Notes under the pieces: model-generated
Told to the model about the DNA's origin: nothing
The model's database searches: none
Seen by the model: only the letters and a program-made list of their open reading frames with translations
Shown: in pieces, positions 14,963 through 22,872 of the stretch
Position numbering within the stretch: the stretch's first letter is position 1
Layout: each line of letters opens with the position of its first letter
Program-made: the position numbers and the translations under genes
NCBI GenBank assembly: GCA_040755035.1
Contig: JBFMBU010000025.1
Location: forward strand, 1 to 36,745
DNA length: 36,745 nucleotides
Direction of reading: 5' to 3'
Source of the DNA: RBG-13-43-22 sp040755035
GTDB taxonomy: Bacteria; Desulfobacterota; RBG-13-43-22

Positions 14963-16675
14963 TTATTCCCTTTTTCCGGCCCGGGCCAACATTTCTTCGG
15001 CCAGCAACAGGGTGTGCGGGGAGGGTGAACTTCCGCTGAGCATCCGGGCCAGCTCCACTGCCCGTTCTTCCTTCTTTAGCAGCCGGATGCCGGTTTGCGT
15101 CCTTTGATTGCGGGTGGATTTGCCCACCAGGAAATGGGTTTCGGCAAAAGCGGCGATCTGGGGCAAATGGGTGATGCAGATCACCTGATGGGAGCCGGAC
15201 AGTTCCGCCAGTTTCCGACCTACGGCCTCCCCCAGGCTGCCGCCTATCCCGGCATCCACCTCATCAAAAATCAGGGTCTCCAGTGCGTCCTGCTCAGAGA
15301 GTAATTTTTTGAGGACCAGCAGGATTCGGGAAAGTTCTCCGCCGGAGGCGATCCGAACCAGGGGCCGCAGCCCCTCGCCCGGATTGGGGGCGATAAAAAA
15401 CTCTCCCTTCTCCATCCCCGTTTTTCCCAATAAGACCCCTTGCTGCCGGAAGGCGTCATCGGCTTCCCCTTCAGAAACCAGGGGGGCGAATTGCATTTCA
15501 AACCGGCACTCTTTCATACCCAGGCCTTTCAGCTCCTTCCCGATCAAATCGCTCAATTCCTTGGCGGCCTTTTTTCTCTTGGAGGAGAGGTCCGAAGAAA
15601 TAACCAAAAGCTCTTTCCGTTCTTTGATAATTTCCTCTTCCAGTTCTTTTCTCCTGAAAACCTGATTTTCTCCCTGCCGCAAACGGTCCTCGATTTCCTT
15701 TCCGTAGCGAATGACCTCATCTATGGAGGACCCATATTTGACGGTCAAGCGACGGATACGGTCGAGCCGGTCCTCCACCTCCTCCAGAATTTTTGGATCA
15801 AAAACCAGACCGGAGAGATAATCGCGTAAACCGGTGTCGATTTCGTTCATCTGCACCTGAAGGGCTTCCAGTTCCTGAAGGAAAGGCTGCAGGGCAGCAT
15901 CCATGGAAGCCGCGGAACGGACCAGGTCTCTGACGGAAGCCAGAGTGCCTAAGCAGGAACGGTCTTCTTCGGAAAGATCCTGCCGGGCCTGATAGACCTT
16001 CTCCCATATTTTTTCCGCCTGCTGCAGGACTTGTTTCCGTTGCTGCAGTTCCAGATCTTCCCCCGGTCGAAGTTCAGCCTGGCCAATCTCCCGGGACTGA
16101 AAAATCCAAAGCTCCATTTGGCTCTTTCGTTTTTGTTCTTCCAGATCAAGCTGGCCCAGTCTTTTCAGATGTTCTTCCAAGACCTCGAATCGGGTCTGCA
16201 CCTTCTCCCTTAAAGAAAGTAAGCCGGCAAAACGGTCCAGGAGATAAAGATGCTGGATAGGATTCAATAACGATTGATATTCATGTTGATTGGAAATACC
16301 GATTAATGACCGGGTGATGCGGGTCAAGACCGCTTGACTGATCAAGCTGCCGTTAATCCAAGCCCTGGTTTTTCCGTTATTTTGAATGGTTCGTTTGACC
16401 TGTATTTGTTCTTCAAAAGGAAGCCCCGAGGACTCCAGTAGTTCTTTAACCACCGGATTGGAGGGCAGTGTAAAAAGCGCTTCGATGAGGGCCTCTTCCG
16501 CACCATGGCGGACGGTGTCAGCCGATGGTCTTTCCCCCAGGAGGAGATTGACGGCTTTAATGAGAATGGATTTCCCGGCCCCGGTTTCTCCGGAGAGTAT
16601 ATTCAATCCGCCCGAAAGGGAAAGGGACACCCGATCAATAAGCGCCAAATTTTTAATTTGCAGTTGATCCAGCAC
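14963..16675 (-). CDS. recN: DNA repair protein RecN
   Basis: 570 residues from GTG 16675, chosen because GGGAGGGG lies just upstream and translation then opens VLDQLQIKNLALID, as RecN proteins do; the longer reading from 16711 adds unconserved residues. SMC-like ABC ATPase: Walker A GETGAGKS, long coiled coil in the middle (about 150-380, rich in Glu, Lys and Gln), signature IASGGELSRILL, Walker B TLIFDEVDAGIGG, and a final THLPQIAAFAETHFLV with the H-loop. RecN acts in double-strand break repair with RecA. No LexA box was identified upstream. Confidence 0.95.
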   Translation of the reverse strand: MLDQLQIKNLALIDRVSLSLSGGLNILSGETGAGKSILIKAVNLLLGERPSADTVRHGAEEALIEALFTLPSNPVVKELLESSGLPFEEQIQVKRTIQNNGKTRAWINGSLISQAVLTRITRSLIGISNQHEYQSLLNPIQHLYLLDRFAGLLSLREKVQTRFEVLEEHLKRLGQLDLEEQKRKSQMELWIFQSREIGQAELRPGEDLELQQRKQVLQQAEKIWEKVYQARQDLSEEDRSCLGTLASVRDLVRSAASMDAALQPFLQELEALQVQMNEIDTGLRDYLSGLVFDPKILEEVEDRLDRIRRLTVKYGSSIDEVIRYGKEIEDRLRQGENQVFRRKELEEEIIKERKELLVISSDLSSKRKKAAKELSDLIGKELKGLGMKECRFEMQFAPLVSEGEADDAFRQQGVLLGKTGMEKGEFFIAPNPGEGLRPLVRIASGGELSRILLVLKKLLSEQDALETLIFDEVDAGIGGSLGEAVGRKLAELSGSHQVICITHLPQIAAFAETHFLVGKSTRNQRTQTGIRLLKKEERAVELARMLSGSSPSPHTLLLAEEMLARAGKRE

Positions 16676-16896
16676 CGTCCCCTCCCGCAGGAGTTTTTTC
16701 AGCACATTCAAGGAGAGTGTCTTTTACGATAAAAAGGATTTCCTCACAACCGGGGTCCGGGGTCGGTTAGCGGGTCACACCCCCTATAACACCGCTCTTA
16801 ATGGGTTCCCCAAAGGTTCCGGCAACCGAAGGAATTCAGCGCGGAGAAAAATCCGGAAGACAAGAAGGTCTTCGGTTGTCGTCACTTTCAACGGTT

Positions 16897-16937
16897 AAAA
16901 AAAAGGCCCTCTCTATTTCATATTTTCAGAGGGCCTT
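16897..16937 (-). terminator. Intrinsic terminator of the cold-shock gene
   Basis: On the minus strand a perfect 10-pair stem (AAGGCCCTCT, 16937-16928, with AGAGGGCCTT, 16912-16903) closes a 15-base loop and runs straight into eight U residues (16904-16897). It lies 29 bases after the stop of the cold-shock gene. Confidence 0.92.
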
Positions 16938-16965
16938 AAGGTTTCACTCGTCATCGGAAAGGAGA

Positions 16966-17169
16966 TTAAAGCTTCATAACATTGGCTGCTTGTGGTCCTT
17001 TTGTCCCCTCTTTTACCTCGAATTCCACATCCTGGCCTTGCTTGAGGGTTTTAAATCCATCCATTTGAATCGCCGAGTAATGGACAAAAACGTCCGTTCC
17101 CCCTTCCTGCTCGATAAACCCAAAGCCCTTCGCATCATTAAACCACTTCACTTTCCCTTTGCTCTTCAT
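16966..17169 (-). CDS. Cold-shock protein (CspA family)
   Basis: 67 residues, a single cold-shock domain. RNP1 is KGFGFIE and RNP2 is VFVHYSAI, with the starting GKVKWFNDAKGFGF typical of the family. It binds single-stranded RNA and DNA as an RNA chaperone. AAGGAGG lies seven bases before ATG 17169. It has its own promoter (17313-17340), a leader of about 137 bases with a strong hairpin, and its own terminator, so it is a monocistronic unit. Whether it is cold-induced or constitutive cannot be told from the protein. Confidence 0.96.
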   Translation of the reverse strand: MKSKGKVKWFNDAKGFGFIEQEGGTDVFVHYSAIQMDGFKTLKQGQDVEFEVKEGTKGPQAANVMKL

Positions 17170-17226
17170 TCATGCCCCTCCTTAAACTAAAGCTTCAGGG
17201 ATGGTAATCCCGTAATAAGGCAGAAT

Positions 17227-17264
17227 AAAAAAAGGTAAAAAAGCCTTTGGTCCTTTTTTACCTT
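17227..17264 (-). terminator. Leader hairpin with U-tract upstream of the cold-shock gene (possible attenuator)
   Basis: Perfect 12-pair stem, AAGGTAAAAAAG (17232-17243) with CTTTTTTACCTT (17253-17264) on the plus strand, and a 9-base loop. On the minus strand it is followed by TTTTT, giving an AT-rich terminator-like structure between the promoter and the start codon. It could act as an attenuator or a thermosensitive element. Confidence 0.6.
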
Positions 17265-17312
17265 AATTTTTAGATTAGATTCATAAGGGAAACCAATGTA
17301 TTTGACGGCGAA

Positions 17313-17340
17313 ATTATCATACCGTTTTTACCCCTGTCAA
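17313..17340 (-). promoter_or_regulatory. Promoter of the cold-shock gene
   Basis: Minus strand TTGACA (17340-17335), 16-base spacer, GATAAT (17318-17313) preceded by TAT, giving an extended -10 look. Start site about 17306, so the leader is roughly 137 bases. Confidence 0.75.
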
Positions 17341-17378
17341 GTTTTTTTATTGGCTGGTCCCTATCCGGCTCCGCCGGT

Positions 17379-18497
17379 CTACATTTGCGATTTTCCGTTT
17401 ATGAAAAAAGAATAGGTCGGCGTCAAGGGTGAAAGGAAAAAGTTGGAAATCGGTGAAATCCTTTCGAACTGTAGTCCGGGCGAAAGAAAAATATCCCCTT
17501 GACAGACGACCGCCCCTCTGATTTTCCCCGGGCCGTTTTTTCTTAATCCACCATTGGCCCAAAAAATCCCCGACAATTCTAAGGGGGAGTTGATCTGGAT
17601 ATCCCCTCCGGCAATGTAAGCGGTGTTCAGCTCCTGACCAGGGAGTTGAATAGAGCTGCCTTCAACAGTCATTCTCCCTCGAACCACAATCGTAGCCCCG
17701 GATAGAGCCTCGGCCTTCAGATGCAGGTCTCCGTCAATAAAATACATTTTCCCTTTTTGATCTCCCTCCAGGGTCAGGGTTTGTGACCCGTTAAAAATCA
17801 GATTTCCCGTTTGGTTGGCGACGGCAAGATATTCCTGAAATGATTTTTCCGAAAGCGCCGGAACGGTAAGGGATCCCTGAAAATCAGGACCTAAGGGGTC
17901 GGAAGATTGGGTGACTGAAAACTGACTGCGCCGAAGCTGCTCAATGAGAGAGGAGGGAGAAATTTCATGTCCTCGCGAGGCGTGAAGATCCCCCCGGATA
18001 TCCAGGGGATCGTTAAGAACGAGCCGTCCGGCAGTGACCATCCCCTTTGTAAAAACCAACGGAGCCGGATAGGTTCCACCGATCGGGACACAGGAAATAG
18101 AGGCCCGGACACGGCTTATTCCCCTTTTCTCTTTATCGCTTCCGACCATGACCACTTCGGTATAGGCGGGAGGAGTCTGGGGATCATAGCGAAGCAGTTG
18201 CAGGCCAAAGCCTGCTGCCGTTTCTGCGGGGAGGGTGTGATTGTAAACCGGAAAATCCATCTCCGGCCCGCTTTTCTTTTCAAGAAAGAATTCAGGATGC
18301 TGACGGAAGCGGGACAAAAGGTAGTGGACCCCGGCCTCTGCGGAATAGGAAGCGCGAAGACCCTGATAATAATTGGAACTGATAGCGGTTTCGGTAATTG
18401 AGTTCAGGAAAGCATGGGTCCCCAAGAGAGTCAAAACCAGCAGGACCAATAATACGCCCACCAATGCGGCACCTTTTTGCTGTTCGAATAATTCCAT
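17379..18497 (-). CDS. Type IV pilus minor pilin-like protein, PilX type
   Basis: 372 residues. The N-terminus KGAALVGVLLVLLVLTLLG, then AYSAEAG-like SYSAEAGVHYL, is the PilX_N pattern: a prepilin-like helix lacking the Phe+1 and Glu+5 of major pilins. The long C-terminal part holds LTLEGDQKGKMYFIDGDLHL and a glycine-rich IRGAVVCQGDI stretch resembling the beta-solenoid-like domains found in Desulfobacterota PilX homologues. AAGGAGG precedes ATG 18497. Predicted role: membrane-anchored minor pilin needed for pilus assembly or priming. It is the last gene of the fimT-pilW-pilX series. Confidence 0.8.
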   Translation of the reverse strand: MELFEQQKGAALVGVLLVLLVLTLLGTHAFLNSITETAISSNYYQGLRASYSAEAGVHYLLSRFRQHPEFFLEKKSGPEMDFPVYNHTLPAETAAGFGLQLLRYDPQTPPAYTEVVMVGSDKEKRGISRVRASISCVPIGGTYPAPLVFTKGMVTAGRLVLNDPLDIRGDLHASRGHEISPSSLIEQLRRSQFSVTQSSDPLGPDFQGSLTVPALSEKSFQEYLAVANQTGNLIFNGSQTLTLEGDQKGKMYFIDGDLHLKAEALSGATIVVRGRMTVEGSSIQLPGQELNTAYIAGGDIQINSPLELSGIFWANGGLRKNGPGKIRGAVVCQGDIFLSPGLQFERISPISNFFLSPLTPTYSFFINGKSQM

Positions 18498-18584
18498 TAG
18501 GCAACCTCCTTCATTCCTTTTCCATACCTTCTTGCCCCTTTGAAATAGTGAACGGTCCGGCTTAAATCCATCCCTGCCTTCGGT

Positions 18585-19454
18585 TCAGTGATTTTTCTTC
18601 AGACGCGTTTGCAGGGTAATGATCTTTTCCCTACTCTGCCGGGGTGGGGGCGTGCGCAGTGAGAGCTCCAGTCGAAACAGTCCGGGGGTCATGGGCTGCA
18701 CCTTTAAATCCGTAATGTCTTCTACCAGGGGTTCAAAACCGCCGCCATTGGTTTTTCGTTTGAGAACCGGCATCCCTATGTCGTGGTAATTCCCTCCGGG
18801 ATCGTTTTGATCGTTAAAAATCGCATAGCTGATCAAACTTAATTCCCCCACTTCCGTGTTTTGGGCGTACCCCTTCTTTAATCCTTGTGCACCCGGTTGC
18901 AGGGGATCGGTATCGACAGACAGAAAGGTCCTGGAGATCTGGGTGACTACCGCCGGCTCGGCCGGCTTTCCAACATAAATGACATCGCCGATATTATATT
19001 GGTCATCGAGTTCCGAGCCGTTCAGGGCTAAACGTAAAAGGGTGTCTCCCGGCAGGGCGGCTTGGGCCAAAACCGTGGGGTTGGTACTGCTGGAAAGGAG
19101 CAAGAGCAGAGACACCCTATCCGGCCCACCGTTACCGGGGGTCACGGTGACCAGATCCTGCAAAACCACGGGATCGGGAAGGCGGGAGATAAAGGAAGGA
19201 GCGATCCAGTTGGAAAGTCCGGTCGTAAAAAAAGAAGGCAATTCCGGATATCCTACCCCCTTTATATCACGAGCCATGATCTCCAAGGCGTTCCGTAAGT
19301 TTTGCTGACCTTGAAGATTTCCATTTTGGTTTTTATGGGCCTCGGCCTGAGACAGAAAGAGGCGGCAACAAACGGTCAGAATCAGTCCCAATATCAGCAA
19401 AACGATCAGGACTTCCGTCAGGGTGAAGCCGCGGCTGCGATTGCTTTTTTTCAT
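18585..19454 (-). CDS. Type IV pilus minor pilin, PilW-like
   Basis: 289 residues with a canonical prepilin leader: short basic start, then RG/FTLTEVLIVLLILGLILT with Phe+1 and Glu+5, so it should be cut by the prepilin peptidase encoded at 20088-20861. The following NLRNALEIMARDIKGVGY stretch is the usual PilW or GspJ amphipathic helix. The C-terminal half is beta-rich. It starts seven bases after the stop of the fimT/gspH-like gene, so the two are in one operon. Function: minor pilin in the tip complex of the pilus. GspJ of type II secretion is an alternative, but nearby pil genes favour the pilus. Confidence 0.85.
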   Translation of the reverse strand: MKKSNRSRGFTLTEVLIVLLILGLILTVCCRLFLSQAEAHKNQNGNLQGQQNLRNALEIMARDIKGVGYPELPSFFTTGLSNWIAPSFISRLPDPVVLQDLVTVTPGNGGPDRVSLLLLLSSSTNPTVLAQAALPGDTLLRLALNGSELDDQYNIGDVIYVGKPAEPAVVTQISRTFLSVDTDPLQPGAQGLKKGYAQNTEVGELSLISYAIFNDQNDPGGNYHDIGMPVLKRKTNGGGFEPLVEDITDLKVQPMTPGLFRLELSLRTPPPRQSREKIITLQTRLKKNH

Positions 19455-19461
19455 ATCATCC

Positions 19462-19938
19462 CTACCTTATTTTTACCCGTCCCTGGGAGGAGAGGATAAT
19501 GGTCTTCTGGGCATAGTCGTTTCTTAATAGAATCGTGGTCCCCACCACCGTCCCCCGCGGCAAAAAAATGGGGTCATGGCTGCTGCTGACCAGTTCGACT
19601 CCCGGGAAATAATAGGGATTCTTCGGGTCATCGAACTTTCGCAGAACCCCCTCTCTATTGCCGGGCCAGGGAGAGGTATTTCCCAGAGATTCCTGTTCCA
19701 AAAAATATTCCTTCCCTTCCGGATTGATCCGCAGACGATAAAAACAATTTTTGCCGATGGCCTTCATCCTCGCCAGATAAAAATCCGAAACCAGACTTCG
19801 AACCGCCCCTTCCAAACGATATCTGGCCATAAATTGGTGGAAAGAAAAGCAGCCGATGGAATACAGTATGGTCACCAGCAAAATAACGATTATCAGTTCG
19901 ATTAACGTAAACCCCTTGGCCTTTTTTGTCCCCATCAT
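19462..19938 (-). CDS. Prepilin-like protein, FimT/GspH type
   Basis: 158 residues from ATG 19938, which has AAGGAGG five bases upstream; the upstream TTG (19956) overlaps that site. The leader KG/FTLIELIIVILLVTILYS has Phe+1 and Glu+5, followed by LVSDFYLARMKAIGKNC, the typical GspH/FimT region (SDLQxARxEAI). The C-terminus ends in IILSSQGRVKI. It is a minor pseudopilin or pilin of the type IV pilus. First gene of a minus-strand cluster fimT-pilW-pilX, just downstream of the prepilin peptidase. Confidence 0.88.
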   Translation of the reverse strand: MMGTKKAKGFTLIELIIVILLVTILYSIGCFSFHQFMARYRLEGAVRSLVSDFYLARMKAIGKNCFYRLRINPEGKEYFLEQESLGNTSPWPGNREGVLRKFDDPKNPYYFPGVELVSSSHDPIFLPRGTVVGTTILLRNDYAQKTIILSSQGRVKIR

Positions 19939-20087
19939 GTTAACCTCCTTCTTCAACGGAAAAAAATCCTGGATGATCGGGCCTTATCAAGTTAAAGGAA
20001 GTCGGGGCGAAGGCCCTCTTATCCTTATGATAGCGGGGGGAAAAAAGAGATAGGTTTTGGGCGAGAGAAACCGAAGGTGGGCAGCGG

Positions 20088-20861
20088 CTAACCGAGATAC
20101 CAGCGTATAAGCGCAGGACCCCAAAAAAGATGGATCAATGCCCCGGCAGAAAGAAACGGGCCAAAAGGAACGGCGTAGGTGCGGCCTTTTTTCCAAAACA
20201 GCATCAGTCCCAGGCCTACCAATGTGCCCAGGAAAGAACCGGAGAGCAAGGTAACCAGGACCCCCGGCCAGCCGAGAAAGGCGCCGATCATGGCCAGCAA
20301 CTTGATGTCCCCCCCACCCATACCCTCCTTTCCGGTCAGGAGGGCGTAACCGAAAGCCAGAAGCCATAAGACGCCGCCGCCCAGCACCAATCCGATCAGG
20401 GAAGACCCGATCCCGGGAGATGCGCTCAACCAGGCCAATAGCACTCCCAGACCGATTCCGGGGAAGGTGACCAAATCGGGGATGATGCGATGGTATAAAT
20501 CGATTACCGAAACCACCAGCAAGGCGCTGAAAAAAAGAAAGGCCTGAAGAAGAGCCCAGGAAAGCCCGAATTTCCATCCCATCAGAACAGCGGCTAAGCC
20601 GGTGATCCCTTCCACCAGGGGATACTGAAATGATATGGGGGCCTGACAGTAGCGACATGACCCTTTTAATAGCAAAAAACTTACCAGGGGCAGGTTATCC
20701 CGAACCGAAAGGGGATGACGGCAGTGGGGGCAATGGGATCCGGGCCAAGCGACGGACTCCTCCCGCGGTAAGCGGTAGATGCAAACGTTGAAAAAACTGC
20801 CCAGAACAGAACCCAGGACAAAGAGGATAACATAAAAAAACCATGAAGGAATTTCCATCAT
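20088..20861 (-). CDS. pilD: Prepilin peptidase / N-methyltransferase (PilD)
   Basis: 257 residues from ATG 20861, with AGGAGG six bases upstream; the longer TTG start at 20888 lies before that site. Multi-pass inner-membrane protein. The N-terminal domain has FNVCIYRLPR and the two Cys pairs CPHC and CRYC that bind zinc and are needed for methylation. The aspartyl protease residues are in SVIDLYHRIIPD and GGGDIKLLAMIGAF. It cleaves the leader peptides of the pilins encoded next to it and methylates Phe+1. The gene lies about 150 bases upstream of the fimT-like gene on the same strand. Confidence 0.96.
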   Translation of the reverse strand: MMEIPSWFFYVILFVLGSVLGSFFNVCIYRLPREESVAWPGSHCPHCRHPLSVRDNLPLVSFLLLKGSCRYCQAPISFQYPLVEGITGLAAVLMGWKFGLSWALLQAFLFFSALLVVSVIDLYHRIIPDLVTFPGIGLGVLLAWLSASPGIGSSLIGLVLGGGVLWLLAFGYALLTGKEGMGGGDIKLLAMIGAFLGWPGVLVTLLSGSFLGTLVGLGLMLFWKKGRTYAVPFGPFLSAGALIHLFWGPALIRWYLG

Positions 20862-20923
20862 CAGCCGCCTCCTGGAAAAAGGACTCAAAACCTGTCCTTT
20901 TTGTATAAAAGGTCAGAGAACAT

Positions 20924-20953
20924 TTGACAAGCCTTTTTTCCATGGGATATAAT
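20924..20953 (+). promoter_or_regulatory. Strong sigma-70 promoter upstream of the yciO-like gene
   Basis: Consensus TTGACA (20924-20929), 18-base spacer, consensus TATAAT (20948-20953). The -10 box lies inside a 6-base inverted repeat ATGGGA (20942-20947)/TCCCAT (20956-20961), which could be an operator. Start site about 20960. The promoter overlaps the 5' flank of the divergent pilD gene. Confidence 0.8.
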
Positions 20954-20962
20954 CATCCCATT

Positions 20963-21048
20963 CAAAAGACCTTGGGCCGGGACCACCGAAGACCTGTCTC
21001 TGGGAACCTGCTTCCCAAGGGGTTGACCACCCGCTTCGCAGTCTTTTG
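20963..21048 (+). ncRNA. Candidate structured RNA or leader element before the yciO-like gene
   Basis: Begins about where transcription should start. The ends pair perfectly, CAAAAGAC (20963-20970) with GTCTTTTG (21041-21048). Inside, CTTGGG (20971-20976) pairs with CCCAAG (21014-21019), and GGGAA/TTCCC can form an alternative hairpin at 21002-21016. No U-tract terminator follows, so it may be a 5' leader element of about 255 bases rather than a free RNA. It is too short for 6S RNA and I do not recognise the family. Confidence 0.45.
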
Positions 21049-21059
21049 CAAATAAGTAT

Positions 21060-21175
21060 CTTAGAAATAGAATTCTACACGCATTGGATATAGTTTATTC
21101 TAAAACAGGAATTTAACCCGGACCGAATGAGGAATCTTCGGATTTCCAATTTGGGTTCCGGCGGGTCCGGGTGGG
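21060..21175 (-). repeat. Structured intergenic repeat, copy 1
   Basis: Read on the minus strand this matches 25588-25702 over about 115 bases, by eye at around three quarters identity or better. Internal inverted repeat ACCCGGAC (21116-21123)/GTCCGGGT (21165-21172), a nested CCGAA/TTCGG hairpin, and a TAGAATTCTA palindrome at the other end are shared by both copies. Confidence 0.75.
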
Positions 21176-21217
21176 GACCATAGCAGGAAATCCGTCCCCA
21201 ACGTCGAAGGAGTGGCT

Positions 21218-21826
21218 GTGATTTTTCGTATCAATCCTCATAATCCGCAAAAGCGGTTAATCGAAAAAGCCGTGGATCTTTTAAAGGCCGGGGCCGTCAT
21301 CGCCTATCCGACCGACACCATTTATGGCTTCGGCTGCGACCTGTACAACAAGAAGGCCATTCAACGTATCTACCAGATTAAAAAAAGGGACCCTCAGAAA
21401 CCCTTCAGCTTCATCTGTTCCGATTTGAAAAACATCAGCCAATACGCCCAGGTAACCAACCCGGCCTACAAAATCATGAAACGGTGCCTTCCCGGTCCCT
21501 TTACTTTTATACTTCAGGGGACCAAACTGGTCCCCCGGATCATGCTGACCAAGCGAAAGACCGTCGGTATCCGGGTACCGGCCAACAACATTTGTCTGGC
21601 CTTGGTTAAGGCCTTGGGGAATCCGATTATCAGTACCAGTGTCGGGTTTTCAGGCGCCGAGGTCCTCTCCGATCCCTCGTTGATAGAAGAAACCTTCGGA
21701 TCCCAGATAGACTTGACCATTGACGGCGGGATACCGGCCAATCAACCGTCGACCATCGTCTCCCTGATCGATGATGAGGTCACGATAATCCGCCAAGGCT
21801 TAGGGGAATTCCGTCAATTCGAATAA
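21218..21826 (+). CDS. YciO/Sua5/YrdC-family protein (threonylcarbamoyladenylate synthase-like)
   Basis: 202 residues. The start GTG 21218 has AAGGAG five bases upstream; the GTG at 21212 overlaps that site. Sua5/YrdC/YciO fold: AVIAYPTDTIYGFGCDLYNKKA, KKRDPQKPFSFICSDL, PGPFTFILQ, KTVGIRVPAN and NPIISTS. The KRD-PFSF and TKRKTVGIR wording matches the YciO branch more than TsaC. TsaC and Sua5 make threonylcarbamoyl-AMP for the t6A37 modification of tRNA; the role of YciO is less settled, so a tRNA modification role is inference. It sits behind a strong promoter and a long structured leader. Its 3' end overlaps the convergent sppA by 13 bases. Confidence 0.88.
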   Translation: MIFRINPHNPQKRLIEKAVDLLKAGAVIAYPTDTIYGFGCDLYNKKAIQRIYQIKKRDPQKPFSFICSDLKNISQYAQVTNPAYKIMKRCLPGPFTFILQGTKLVPRIMLTKRKTVGIRVPANNICLALVKALGNPIISTSVGFSGAEVLSDPSLIEETFGSQIDLTIDGGIPANQPSTIVSLIDDEVTIIRQGLGEFRQFE

Positions 21827-22737
21827 AAAAGGGAAGGAACCAATAAAAGCTGCGCTTGCGGTTGATTCAAAGGGAGAGACGCCTTTATCTCCTCTGACAG
21901 GGCACTGAAGAGAAAATCCCAGACCGATATGCGTTTCTTTTCCGGGTAAATCACTTTGACCTCTCCGGAAAGACCGACCATTTTTTTAGTCAGGTCCACG
22001 GCGTCTTCAAAACTACCCAGTTCATCCACCAGGCCCAGATCCTTGGCCTGCTGACCGGTGAAAATACGTCCGTCGGCGATGGCTTCCACTTTTTCCCTGC
22101 TTAATTGACGGCCCTTCATGACCACTTCGATAAATTGCTGATGGACGTTCTTGATCACTTCTTCCAGGAGGCGTCGTTCCTCGGGTTTTATTTCCCTGAC
22201 CGGTGACCCTATATCTTTGTAAGGGCCGCTTTTCACCGCCTCCCTGTTGACCCCGATTTTTTTCAGAAGTTCTTTAATATTGGAGAGCTCCATGATCACC
22301 CCGATGCTGCCGGTCAGGGTTGCCGGATTGGCCACGATTTTATCGGCTGCCAGGGCTACATAATATCCCCCGGAGGCCGCCACATTCCCCATAGAAGCCA
22401 CCACCTTTTTCTTGGATACGGTCCGCTGGACTTCTCGATAGATCTCCTGTGAAGCGGCGGTTCCTCCTCCCGGAGAATCGATCCGTAAAATAATGGCCTT
22501 AACCTTAGGGTCCTTCCGGTATTTCTTCAACAGATCCACGGCCCCTTTGGAGTCGGCGATCATCCCCCGGATGGGGACCACGGCGATACGGCTGCTCAGG
22601 GGCGAGTCGAAATCCTTCCCCAAGAAAAACCCTGATCCCTTCCAGAGCAGAATCAGGGCCAAGGCGATTAAACCGTAGATCAGCAGACCGAAGAGGATGG
22701 GATGTTTTTTTCCAGTCAAAGGGGTTCCTGTGAACAA
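21814..22737 (-). CDS. sppA: Signal peptide peptidase SppA (short form)
   Basis: 307 residues, the single-domain 36K type. One N-terminal membrane segment (about 13-40, ILFGLLIYGLIALALILLW). The serine protease region has ILRIDSPGGG, catalytic Ser in NVAASGGYY, and catalytic Lys in AVKSGPYKDIGSP. It degrades cleaved signal peptides at the inner membrane. The call at 22737 is a TTG without a clear Shine-Dalgarno; a TTG at 22719 behind CAGGAA is an alternative that keeps the membrane segment. It lies downstream of rpsA on the same strand, a common Desulfobacterota order, but a hairpin separates them. Confidence 0.94.
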   Translation of the reverse strand: MFTGTPLTGKKHPILFGLLIYGLIALALILLWKGSGFFLGKDFDSPLSSRIAVVPIRGMIADSKGAVDLLKKYRKDPKVKAIILRIDSPGGGTAASQEIYREVQRTVSKKKVVASMGNVAASGGYYVALAADKIVANPATLTGSIGVIMELSNIKELLKKIGVNREAVKSGPYKDIGSPVREIKPEERRLLEEVIKNVHQQFIEVVMKGRQLSREKVEAIADGRIFTGQQAKDLGLVDELGSFEDAVDLTKKMVGLSGEVKVIYPEKKRISVWDFLFSALSEEIKASLPLNQPQAQLLLVPSLFYSN

Positions 22738-22788
22738 GGTGAAGTTTGGGTATCAAAGGAAAAATTTGAAAAAATTTTCTATCAGATA

Positions 22789-22824
22789 GGGATCATCCGG
22801 AAATCTGATTTTCCGGATGATCCC
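22789..22824 (-). terminator. Perfect hairpin between rpsA and sppA
   Basis: 15-pair perfect stem GGGATCATCCGGAAA/TTTCCGGATGATCCC with a 6-base loop, 49 bases after the rpsA stop. On the minus strand a T-run comes only about a dozen bases later, so it may be a partial terminator or an mRNA 3' end stabiliser. Confidence 0.6.
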
Positions 22825-22872
22825 TGAAGAACCTTTCCAGAGATTAAGGGCTGAAAGCGGGGGAAACCGGGA

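Noticed and set aside
20963..21048. 6S RNA
   Set aside because: Too short and lacks the large central bubble flanked by two long helices.
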